Shown here in pieces: positions 25,135 through 32,909 of a stretch of DNA of 64,000 nt; the stretch's first letter is position 1, and each line of letters starts with the position of its first letter. Source of the DNA: Maricurvus nonylphenolicus (GTDB lineage Bacteria; Pseudomonadota; Gammaproteobacteria; Pseudomonadales; Cellvibrionaceae). The DNA lies in the NCBI RefSeq assembly GCF_042854845.1, contig NZ_AP031498.1, forward strand, positions 3,038,001 through 3,102,000, in the 5' to 3' direction. The notes beneath the pieces are model-generated. The model did not search any database. It had not been told where the DNA came from and saw only the letters and a list, made by a program, of their open reading frames with translations. The position numbers and the translations under genes are program-made.

Positions 25135-26304
25135 TTATTTACTGGCAGCCTGAAATACTTTTGACACAACCCTTATAGTTTTTTCTATCTCGGCTTCGGT
25201 TAAGGTTGGATGCACAAGAAACATAAGACTTGTTTCACCCAGTTCTTTAGAGACTGGATAACGCTTTGAAGGATTCAACTTCAAATCAACAAAAACTTTT
25301 TCTCGATAAATTTCAGGACAAACTCCCTGATAGCAAGGAACCCCTTCATTAACGATTTCACGGACGAGGCGGTCTCTATCCCACCCCGCCATCAATACAT
25401 CTGGTTTAACAAAAACATACAGCTTGTAATGAGCACACCCATCAGGAAAAACAGGAACTCTAATAGCATCCAAATCAGAGAAAGCAGAAAGTAACTTTTC
25501 AGCATTGAAGGTACGGCTGGCGTGCCAGTCTGGCATTCGAGATAGTTGTATCCGTCCAATGGCAGCCTGCATCTCTGTCATTCGCCCATTGGTGCCCAAA
25601 GTCTCATGGAGCCAGCGAAATCCCTCAGGATGACTTTTGTTATAAACAGTATCCCATGACTTACCATGATCCTTGTAGGCCCATACCTTCTCCCAGAGTG
25701 AACGCACATTGGTAGTTACCATTCCTCCTTCACCACCAGTAGTCATGATTTTATCCTGGCAAAAAGACCATGCGCCGATGTGACCAATTGAACCTACAGG
25801 CATGCCTTTATACTTTGCACCGTGAGCCTGAGCACAATCTTCAACAACAGCCAAACCATGCTCTTGGGCTAGCGACATTATGGGATCCATATCACAAGGC
25901 CAACCTGAAAGATGGACACAAATGATCGCTGCAGTTTTAGGCGTTATAAGTGGCTTCAAAGTCTCGGCAGTAACATTTTGGGAATTACGATCCACGTCAG
26001 AAAAAACAGGTTTCGCACCGGCATTAAGTATACTCGTTGCCGAAGCTAGAAATGTTCTCGACGTAACGATTACCTCATCCCCCTCTCCTACCCCCAAAGC
26101 TGCTAGAGCAACATCCAAAGCTACCGTACCATTAGATACTGCCACAGCAAATTTGGTGGAACAGAAATCAGCAAATTCCTGCTCAAAAGCGCGGCATTCA
26201 GAACCCGTCCAATAGTTAACCTTATTAGACAGTAAGACGTTCTGTACAGCATCGGCCTCTTCTTGAGTAAAACACGGCCAGGGAGAAAATGAGGTGCCTA
26301 ACAT
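25135..26304 (-). CDS. DegT/DnrJ/EryC1/StrS sugar aminotransferase (PglE-like)
   Basis: The protein is 389 aa, the typical length. SNGTVALDVALAALGVGEGDEVIV, VVEDCAQAHGAKYKG and FCQDKIMTTGGEGGMV are family motifs, with PLP lysine Lys185. The family transfers an amino group to a nucleotide keto-sugar. Next to a PglD-like acetyltransferase and a PglC-like transferase, it most likely makes UDP-4-amino-4,6-dideoxy-GlcNAc (bacillosamine route), but a different amino sugar is possible. Its keto-sugar substrate would come from the frameshifted dehydratase gene at the end of the locus. Confidence 0.88.
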   Translation of the reverse strand: MLGTSFSPWPCFTQEEADAVQNVLLSNKVNYWTGSECRAFEQEFADFCSTKFAVAVSNGTVALDVALAALGVGEGDEVIVTSRTFLASATSILNAGAKPVFSDVDRNSQNVTAETLKPLITPKTAAIICVHLSGWPCDMDPIMSLAQEHGLAVVEDCAQAHGAKYKGMPVGSIGHIGAWSFCQDKIMTTGGEGGMVTTNVRSLWEKVWAYKDHGKSWDTVYNKSHPEGFRWLHETLGTNGRMTEMQAAIGRIQLSRMPDWHASRTFNAEKLLSAFSDLDAIRVPVFPDGCAHYKLYVFVKPDVLMAGWDRDRLVREIVNEGVPCYQGVCPEIYREKVFVDLKLNPSKRYPVSKELGETSLMFLVHPTLTEAEIEKTIRVVSKVFQAASK

Positions 26305-26309
26305 GTAAA

Positions 26310-26942
26310 TTAATCCTGCTTTATAACACGTGCCGGAATACCGACAACAGTTGAGTTTGGTGGTATATCAGATATCACAGCTGCTCCAGCCCCTATTACG
26401 ACTTCACTTCCAATACAAATATTTTCTATAACACTAGAACCAATACCAACCCATCCACAGCTCTCGATATGCACACCTCCGGCTATTCTGGCGCCTGGAC
26501 AAACATGAGTAAAATCACCTAGAACACAATCATGATCCACAGACGCTCCAGTATTTACAATTACCCCTCTGCCAACAGTTGAACCAATATTGATAACTGC
26601 TCCTGCCAGACAGGCGCTTCCCTGCCCAATGACGACATTTCTAGCGACTATTGCAGACGGATGGATGATACTCGTTATCGGCGCACCTAAACTCTCTAGC
26701 CTAATCAACAAATTCGAACGTAGTCGATTACTACCAACAGCAACAAAAATGCCCTGAAATGACTCAACATACTTTTCTAGATCTTGGAAAGCTCCAACGA
26801 CATTCCAATCATTGAGATTGGAGAAGGTTGGCCAGCGATCATCGAGAAAGCTAACACTTTTCCAACCAGACAGTAATGCTGCATCAGCTACTACTTTGCC
26901 ATGCCCACCAGCGCCTAAAATTAGCAAGTGCCCAAGACTCAT
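26310..26942 (-). CDS. Sugar O/N-acyltransferase, NeuD/PglD family
   Basis: The protein is 210 aa. The N-terminal small Rossmann domain has LILGAGGHGKVVADAAL, the signature of the PglD/NeuD group. It is followed by a left-handed beta-helix with repeats IGQGSACLAGAVINIGS and VNTGASVDHDCVLGDFTHV, whose VDHDC contains the catalytic His. It ends VVGIPARVIK. It overlaps the sugar transferase by 4 bases (ATGA) and precedes the DegT gene by 5 bases, so the three are cotranslated. It would acetylate the 4-amino group of the UDP sugar. Confidence 0.88.
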   Translation of the reverse strand: MSLGHLLILGAGGHGKVVADAALLSGWKSVSFLDDRWPTFSNLNDWNVVGAFQDLEKYVESFQGIFVAVGSNRLRSNLLIRLESLGAPITSIIHPSAIVARNVVIGQGSACLAGAVINIGSTVGRGVIVNTGASVDHDCVLGDFTHVCPGARIAGGVHIESCGWVGIGSSVIENICIGSEVVIGAGAAVISDIPPNSTVVGIPARVIKQD

Positions 26943-27532
26943 TGATTCCCCTTAAACTTTTCGGCAGTCACATGGCCCTTGGAAGAGATCCCCTCTCGAC
27001 GGAACACCTTAAAGAGCGTCATGGTTAAAATTTTAACATCCAGTAAAATTGAACAATTATCTACGTACCACACGTCCAAACGAAACTTCTCTTCCCATGA
27101 AATAGCATTTCTACCATTAACTTGTGCCCAACCGGTAATTCCGGGGCGAACCTCATGTCGCCGAGCCTGTTGAGTATTATAAAGTGGGAGATATTCCATC
27201 AGTAGGGGCCTAGGCCCAACTAAACTCATATCACCCTTAAGCACATTGTATAGTTCTGGCAACTCATCCAAGCTAGTGGCCCTTAGGAACCTACCAAAAC
27301 GGGTTAATCTTTCATCATCAGGAAGTAGGTTGCCATCTATATCATACAGCTCAAGCATTGAGCAAAATTTAACCATACCGAAAGGCTCTCCACCTTTTCC
27401 TGGACGGGTTTGTTTAAATATAACATTCCCCCTTAAAAAGAATTTACAACTTAAAGCCAATACAAGCATGAGCGGAAAGGTAGCTATCAAGCCAACAAAA
27501 GAAAAGCAAATATCAAATAAACGTTTACTCAC
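26939..27532 (-). CDS. Initiating sugar-1-phosphate transferase, PglC-like
   Basis: The protein is 197 aa, a minimal bacterial sugar transferase with one N-terminal membrane helix (about 6-30). Family motifs are FKQTRPGKGGEPFGMVKF, TSLDELPELYNVLKGDMSLVGPRP and RHEVRPGITGWAQVNGRN. It transfers a sugar-1-phosphate to undecaprenyl phosphate, starting a glycan. With PglD- and PglE-like genes directly downstream it most likely starts with diNAc-bacillosamine. A second initiating transferase gene lies immediately upstream. Confidence 0.9.
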   Translation of the reverse strand: MSKRLFDICFSFVGLIATFPLMLVLALSCKFFLRGNVIFKQTRPGKGGEPFGMVKFCSMLELYDIDGNLLPDDERLTRFGRFLRATSLDELPELYNVLKGDMSLVGPRPLLMEYLPLYNTQQARRHEVRPGITGWAQVNGRNAISWEEKFRLDVWYVDNCSILLDVKILTMTLFKVFRREGISSKGHVTAEKFKGNQ

Positions 27533-27590
27533 AAGTCCTTCCTATTGCGGTGTTAAGTTGTGGCATAGAAAATGGAAAGAAAACTTAATA

Positions 27591-28160
27591 TCAGTGGTCC
27601 TTTCTAATTCTATCCCCAGACCCGCTACCTAAGGCTGTCATAAGAATATATTTAAAGTAATTGCAAACAGACATTGTCTCTATCATTTTTTGATCAGTTT
27701 CAGCAAGAAGCTTGGGGCTTGACATATCTATTGCATTAATTTGAGACAACCCAGTGATACCTGGTAAAGCACTGTAGATATTGCGAGAATCTCGTTCACC
27801 AATCAATGCGTGTTGATTAAACAAATTAGGCCGAGGCCCAACTAAACTCATTTCTCCTCGTAAAACATTTATCAACTGCGGTAATTCATCAATTTTGGTT
27901 TTTCGTAAAAAAGCACCGTACGTCGTAATTGAATCATGACTCGCCAAATGGGTAGCAACACTTTTAGTATCCAAAACCATTGTTCTGAATTTAATTAATG
28001 TAAATGGCCGCTTCCCTTTGCCCATTCTAGTTTGACAAAAAATAGGGGAACCTGTATCGAAATAACCTATACAAGCAACAATTAAAAACACAGGGAACCC
28101 TAGAACCAGAGCCGAAAAAGCAATAACTACATCAAAAGCACGAATAAAGAAATAAGTCAT
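27591..28160 (-). CDS. Second initiating sugar-1-phosphate transferase (WreU/WbpL-partner type)
   Basis: The protein is 189 aa with one N-terminal membrane helix. Motifs are FCQTRMGKGKRPFTLIKFRTM, KIDELPQLINVLRGEMSLVGPRPN and ALPGITGLSQINAIDMS. The last region differs from PglC (GLSQIN in place of GWAQVN), suggesting a different sugar. It follows a WbpV/WreQ-like reductase gene by 21 bases. In known systems such pairs make and transfer QuiNAc- or FucNAc-1-phosphate, and that is my inference here. Confidence 0.85.
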   Translation of the reverse strand: MTYFFIRAFDVVIAFSALVLGFPVFLIVACIGYFDTGSPIFCQTRMGKGKRPFTLIKFRTMVLDTKSVATHLASHDSITTYGAFLRKTKIDELPQLINVLRGEMSLVGPRPNLFNQHALIGERDSRNIYSALPGITGLSQINAIDMSSPKLLAETDQKMIETMSVCNYFKYILMTALGSGSGDRIRKDH

Positions 28161-28181
28161 CTGAGAAATTCTTATGAAATG

Positions 28182-29093
28182 TCAATCATTTAATTTAGAT
28201 AAAGAATCATCTATTGAATATGGAGCCTTCCAGCCAAGCAGCTTATGAGCCTTTGATGAATCGACCTCTAAGCTCCAAAGAAGTTGTTGAACCTCTGCCG
28301 ATCTACCCAGCAGAGCAGCGCCCATAAGGAACAAAAACTTTGGAATTGGAATGTTATAAATACGCTTACCCAAACCTTTGGCTATAGAATAAGTTAAATC
28401 TTTTATTGAAATTGATGTATCTTCCGCAATACAAAATATTTGGTTTGCAGCCTCTTCCCTCTCCAAACAAACCACTAAGAAATCAGCCAAATTTTGAACT
28501 GATATCACATTACGTTTATTAGTACACAAACCAAAAGGAAGTACAGGCAAACTATGAACCAAACGCATCAGCTTTCTGAAATTTCCCGGAGCCCCTTTAC
28601 CGTATACTAAAGGAGGCCTAACAACCACTACCTCTAAATCCTCAGCGCGGGTTAAATCAAGCAAGGCCTTCTCTGCTTTAAGTTTAGACAGCGCATACTC
28701 TGAATGAGGGCAAGGAATATCATTTTCATTAAAAGGTTTAACGCTATTGTTACCGTGAACGCCGATAGAGCTAACGAAAACAAAACGTTTCACACCTGCC
28801 TCAATCGCCATATTTGCAAGATTTAGTGTTGCATCAACATTTACACGTTCAACAAGAGTTGGATTAGTAGACTTATTATGAGCCACAGCTGCCAAATGGA
28901 TTATGGCATCAACCCCTGTCAAATGCTTCAACCAGTTTTCATCTTCTAAATCACATTCAATAATATTTGAACTAACTTTATCTCCGGGACTAAGGCTTCT
29001 TACATGTTCTAAAACAACATGATCCAATTTCAATCTCATAGAAACTTCACGACCTATAAAACCTTTAGCCCCAGTAACTAGCACCTTCATCAT
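28182..29093 (-). CDS. NAD-dependent epimerase/4-keto-reductase (WbpV/WreQ-like)
   Basis: The protein is 303 aa from the ATG at 29093 (or 302 from 29090). An ATG at 29111 would overlap the glycosyltransferase and lacks an SD, whereas AAGG precedes 29093 by 5 bases. The extended SDR fold has VTGAKGFIGREV at the N terminus, the catalytic YALSKLKAE, and VVVRPPLVYGKGAPGNF. It has the form of reductases that convert UDP-4-keto-6-deoxy-GlcNAc into UDP-QuiNAc or FucNAc. It stands next to an initiating transferase. The exact product is not readable. Confidence 0.82.
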   Translation of the reverse strand: MMKVLVTGAKGFIGREVSMRLKLDHVVLEHVRSLSPGDKVSSNIIECDLEDENWLKHLTGVDAIIHLAAVAHNKSTNPTLVERVNVDATLNLANMAIEAGVKRFVFVSSIGVHGNNSVKPFNENDIPCPHSEYALSKLKAEKALLDLTRAEDLEVVVVRPPLVYGKGAPGNFRKLMRLVHSLPVLPFGLCTNKRNVISVQNLADFLVVCLEREEAANQIFCIAEDTSISIKDLTYSIAKGLGKRIYNIPIPKFLFLMGAALLGRSAEVQQLLWSLEVDSSKAHKLLGWKAPYSIDDSLSKLND

Positions 29094-29095
29094 TT

Positions 29096-29851
29096 CTACC
29101 TTACAAACCATCTTAAAGCTAAAGTGGAAATTTTATAAGGCAGCTTTAGCATCACCAAAAAAATATTAGTGTAAATCCCATTTTCACGGCATGCTCTTAC
29201 AATTTCGAAGTTTTGATGCACCCTCCCCCAAAGCCCACGGGAGCTAACCCCCCCTTCCCTCATTTTTATAGAGATAAATGGTAACCTAACCATATTTAAC
29301 TCATTCGTAGCCATTCTCGTAATCAACTCAAAATCTGCAGCCACTCTGTAATCTGTTTTATAATGGCCATAATCCTCATAAAACTTTTTACGTAGATAGA
29401 ATGTGGGATGAGGTAGCATTACACCATATCGAATCAACGCTCTCGAAAAGACTTTCGAACTATATAAGCGAGTAGCTTTAGTTAAATCCTTTTCAGCAAC
29501 GTATATCAAATCAGAAAACACTGCATCAACCCCACCAACAAATCCATTAGCTACTTTTGAAATAACATTATCATCAGCAAAAACATCATCTGAATTCAAA
29601 ATTCCAATCACATCCCCAGTTGCTATGGATATCCCCTTATTCATTGCATCATAAAGACCTTTATCTCGCTCACTAATATGTGCATTTACAATATGACTAT
29701 AATTACGCACAATTTCATTAGTTCTATCCGTCGACAAACCGTCAACAACAATATACTCAATATCAGGATATGTTTGCGATTCAACGGACTTAAGAGTGTC
29801 CTCTATAGTACTTTCACAATTTAAGCAAACTGTAATTATTGATATTTTCAT
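29096..29851 (-). CDS. Glycosyltransferase family 2
   Basis: The protein is 251 aa from the ATG at 29851; a longer TTG-initiated version adds a 21-residue extension that lies before the fold and is unlikely. The GT-A fold shows ISIITVCLNCESTIEDTL, EYIVVDGLSTDRTNEI, SERDKGLYDAMNKGI and GILNSDDVF (the DxD metal site), typical of the WcaA-like GT2 subgroup. A C-terminal amphipathic tail may bind membrane. It adds one sugar of the repeat unit; donor unknown. Confidence 0.88.
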   Translation of the reverse strand: MKISIITVCLNCESTIEDTLKSVESQTYPDIEYIVVDGLSTDRTNEIVRNYSHIVNAHISERDKGLYDAMNKGISIATGDVIGILNSDDVFADDNVISKVANGFVGGVDAVFSDLIYVAEKDLTKATRLYSSKVFSRALIRYGVMLPHPTFYLRKKFYEDYGHYKTDYRVAADFELITRMATNELNMVRLPFISIKMREGGVSSRGLWGRVHQNFEIVRACRENGIYTNIFLVMLKLPYKISTLALRWFVR

Positions 29852-30012
29852 TTTAAAAATTTCAGATAACAACCAAAAATACAGAACCAAGAAATCTGAG
29901 ACATAGATATTCAAAGACTACATAGTTCTAGTGTTAACCCCAGGGTTGATAGCCTAGCCCCTGCTCAATGAACGCGCCCATAGTAGCTTAAAGAAAACAC
30001 CAAAACTGTAAT

Positions 30013-30492
30013 CTAACTTAGAATTATATTATCAGCTTGTTTATTTTCTTGGAAATACCATTTACTATGGCTATGTACTTCCATATCATTCAACAGTTCT
30101 AGTTTAGTAAACCAACGATATTCACTATGCTGATCTAATGGTAATTTATTCAACAGGCACTCAAGATGCACCTCGTAACAAAGAACAACATAGTGTGTTG
30201 AAAAACCGGTACCGGCAAAGTTATCATCATAAAAATGCTGATAAACTCCCAAAAACGCGGTCTTTATTTCTGAAGAGGAAACATCTAATTCTGAACCAAG
30301 AATCCTAGAAAAGGCATGATTCACTTCCTCCCCCTTGAATATCCTTCCTCCCGGAACAAACCAAAAACCTTGAGCGGGCGGATTAACGCGCTTTCCTAGA
30401 AGGATTCGACCTATTGAGTCCTTTACAACTAAGTCAACAGAAATTAACGGCGTTGACTTTACGACTTCTCTGAAAGAATCAACAGATAACAT
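30013..30492 (-). CDS. gmm: GDP-mannose mannosyl hydrolase (Nudix)
   Basis: The protein is 159 aa from the ATG at 30492, which overlaps the fcl stop as TAATG. The longer frame from 30531 is not needed, because this start aligns with Gmm (MxxxxxFxxVVxSTPLxSxDxxV). PAQGFWFVPGGRIFKGEE is the variant Nudix box of this family, and YQHFYDDNFAGTGFSTHYVVL is diagnostic. It hydrolyses GDP-mannose (or GDP-fucose) to the free sugar and GDP. It is translationally coupled to fcl and shares its substrate pool. Confidence 0.9.
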   Translation of the reverse strand: MLSVDSFREVVKSTPLISVDLVVKDSIGRILLGKRVNPPAQGFWFVPGGRIFKGEEVNHAFSRILGSELDVSSSEIKTAFLGVYQHFYDDNFAGTGFSTHYVVLCYEVHLECLLNKLPLDQHSEYRWFTKLELLNDMEVHSHSKWYFQENKQADNIILS

Positions 30493-31454
30493 TAACTCAT
30501 CCGGTACGATTTCTGGTTTTTCAAAAACCAAGCATATGCACTAGCTATACCCTCCTCCAAGGAGGTACTGGCACACCAGCCTAGGGACTTTAAACGATCA
30601 ACATTCATAAGCTTCCGAGGGGCCCCGTCAGGCTTACTGGTGTCGAAGCTAATATCTCCGTCGTATCCAACAACCGTAGCAATTGTTTCAACTAAATCAC
30701 GAATACTACAATCTTCTCCCGTACCGACATTAATATGACTTAACATCGGCTCAGTATTCATATCATATACTTCAGTAGGCAAACCCATTACATAAATAGA
30801 TGCTGAGGCCATATCATCGACGTATAAAAATTCTCTCATGGGTTTGCCACTACCCCATGCAACTACCGCCGGAAATTTCTGCTGTTTGGCTTCGTGAAAG
30901 CGACGAATAAGGCCAGGAATCACATGACTATTTTCAGGATGAAAGTTATCGTTTGGACCATAAAGATTTGTTGGCATTACAGAGCGGTAATCCCGCCCAT
31001 ATTGGCGGTTATAGCTTTCACATAATTTTATTCCTGCAATTTTTGCAATAGCATATGGTTCATTTGTTGGTTCTAAAACACCAGTTAATAAAGCCGATTC
31101 ACCCATGGGCTGAGAAGCAAATTTTGGATATATGCAGGAGGACCCTAAAAAAAGAAGATTTTGAACATCGGCCTGGTGAGCGGAATGAATTACATTGCAT
31201 TCTATCATCAAGTTTTCATATATGAACTCAGCTGGATATGTATTATTGGCGACAATTCCACCAACTTTTGCAGCTGAAATATACACCTCATCAATAGACT
31301 CTGAAGAGAAAAAATCTTTAACAGCCTTTTGATCAGTCAAATCAAGCTCTTTTGAAGTACGAGTAATTAATTCAACATCACCTTTCAGCTTGAGCTGACG
31401 TAAAATAGCAGAACCAACCATACCTTTATGGCCTGCAACAAATACTTTTCTCAT
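30492..31454 (-). CDS. fcl: GDP-L-fucose synthase
   Basis: The protein is 320 aa. GHKGMVGSAILRQL binds NADP. SSCIYP and YAIAKIAGIKLCESY contain the Ser, Tyr and Lys of the epimerase/reductase. PTNLYGPNDNFHPENSHVIPGLIRRFHEAK is a hallmark of the family. It converts GDP-4-keto-6-deoxymannose from Gmd to GDP-L-fucose. It lies 3 bases after gmd and is coupled to gmm. Confidence 0.96.
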   Translation of the reverse strand: MRKVFVAGHKGMVGSAILRQLKLKGDVELITRTSKELDLTDQKAVKDFFSSESIDEVYISAAKVGGIVANNTYPAEFIYENLMIECNVIHSAHQADVQNLLFLGSSCIYPKFASQPMGESALLTGVLEPTNEPYAIAKIAGIKLCESYNRQYGRDYRSVMPTNLYGPNDNFHPENSHVIPGLIRRFHEAKQQKFPAVVAWGSGKPMREFLYVDDMASASIYVMGLPTEVYDMNTEPMLSHINVGTGEDCSIRDLVETIATVVGYDGDISFDTSKPDGAPRKLMNVDRLKSLGWCASTSLEEGIASAYAWFLKNQKSYRMS

Positions 31455-31457
31455 AAA

Positions 31458-32579
31458 TCAGCTCTCTAGTGTGACATTAACATCAAAACCATTAGCTTTT
31501 AATATTGCATGCTGTTTAGCCTTCTCCAAATCGTGAGATACCATTTCAGCACACATCTCCTCTACAGATATTTCTGGTTCCCAACCAAGCTTATCCTTAG
31601 CCTTAGACGGATCTCCCAGCAAAGTCTCAACTTCTGCGGGCCGAAAATATCTAGGATCAATTCTTACAATAATATCCCCTTCATTTAGAGCATCACAAAA
31701 AGCGCCTGAAATATCATCAACAATTCCAACTTCATCAATGCCTTGCCCCTCAAAACGTAATGTAATCCCCAACTCTTTAGCAGACATAGAAACAAACTCA
31801 CGTACAGAAATTTGCTTGCCTGTGGCAATAACGAAGTCATCTGCCGCATCTTGCTGAAGCATCATCCATTGCATTCTCACATAATCTTTTGCATGCCCCC
31901 AATCACGCAGAGCATCCATATTTCCTAAATACAAGCACTTTTCTAAACCTTGAGAAATATTAGCTAAAGCTCGTGTAATTTTTCGGGTTACAAATGTTTC
32001 TCCTCGACGAGGCGATTCATGATTAAAGAGAATGCCATTACAGGCATACATCCCATAAGACTCTCGAAAATTTACAGTAATCCAATATGCGTACATTTTT
32101 GCAACAGCATAAGGAGAACGAGGATGGAAAGGCGTAGTTTCCTTTTGAGGCGTTTCTTGAACTTCTCCAAATAACTCAGAAGTAGAGGCCTGATAAAATC
32201 GGGTTGTTTTTTCCATTCCCAAAAAGCGTATAGCTTCAAGCAAGCGTAAAGTTCCCAATGCATCTACGTCAGCAGTATACTCCGGAGACTCAAATGATAC
32301 CGCCACATGAGATTGAGCTCCTAAATTATAGATCTCATCAGGGCATACCTCCTTAATTATCCTTGTTAGATTGGAGCTATCTGTTAAGTCGCCATAATGT
32401 AAGAAGAACATTGGATTCTCTTCATGACTATCCTGATAAATATGATCAATACGTTGAGTATTAAGTGATGACGCACGACGTTTAATGCCATGAACCTCAT
32501 ATCCCTTATCCAATAGGAATTCAGCTAAATAAGAACCGTCTTGTCCCGTCACACCTGTAATTAATGCTACCTTCTTCAA
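31458..32579 (-). CDS. gmd: GDP-mannose 4,6-dehydratase
   Basis: The protein is 373 aa. ALITGVTGQDGSYLAEFLL, the SSLNTQRIDHIYQD loop, TSELFGEVQETPQ, and SPYAVAKMYAYWITVNFRESYGM are diagnostic. The start codon is TTG, preceded by GAGGAG with 5 bases between; no ATG is available nearby. It removes water from GDP-mannose to give the keto intermediate used by Fcl. ManC at 58-59 kb supplies GDP-mannose. Confidence 0.97.
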   Translation of the reverse strand: MKKVALITGVTGQDGSYLAEFLLDKGYEVHGIKRRASSLNTQRIDHIYQDSHEENPMFFLHYGDLTDSSNLTRIIKEVCPDEIYNLGAQSHVAVSFESPEYTADVDALGTLRLLEAIRFLGMEKTTRFYQASTSELFGEVQETPQKETTPFHPRSPYAVAKMYAYWITVNFRESYGMYACNGILFNHESPRRGETFVTRKITRALANISQGLEKCLYLGNMDALRDWGHAKDYVRMQWMMLQQDAADDFVIATGKQISVREFVSMSAKELGITLRFEGQGIDEVGIVDDISGAFCDALNEGDIIVRIDPRYFRPAEVETLLGDPSKAKDKLGWEPEISVEEMCAEMVSHDLEKAKQHAILKANGFDVNVTLES

Positions 32580-32909
32580 GATTACTCCTCAAAATTAATA
32601 CGCCCCCACTGAAACAGGAAGCCCACAGCAAAAGGTCTCAGAGACCTGTATTTCTTGTACCTGAAACCCAAACAAATAAACTAAATTGTATGAAGTATTT
32701 CCGAGAAATCTATAAAGGTAATTGTTTACAAACCATTAAAGAACCCCAGAATTAGCCCCAGATGTAACACATCCCCCTCGCCAGACGCATACAACAATAA
32801 TGAATCAGACGACATGCTTTTCAGGCACACAACACTAATACATCAACTGAAAGCAGCCATCAAGCTAACAGCCTAAAAATCAATCAAAATCGTAAATTAA
32901 TCAGTTCAA
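32580..32909. other. Intergenic stretch upstream of gmd
   Basis: This AT-rich stretch has no ORF with an RBS. It includes a perfect 7-bp palindrome AGGTCTC-A-GAGACCT at 32633-32647, about 55 bases before the gmd start, which could be an operator. It probably separates two transcription units. Confidence 0.45.

Noticed and set aside
32633..32647. 7-bp palindrome upstream of gmd as an operator
   Set aside because: A single 15-base palindrome in AT-rich sequence is weak evidence. It is noted within the intergenic entry and not claimed as a regulatory site.
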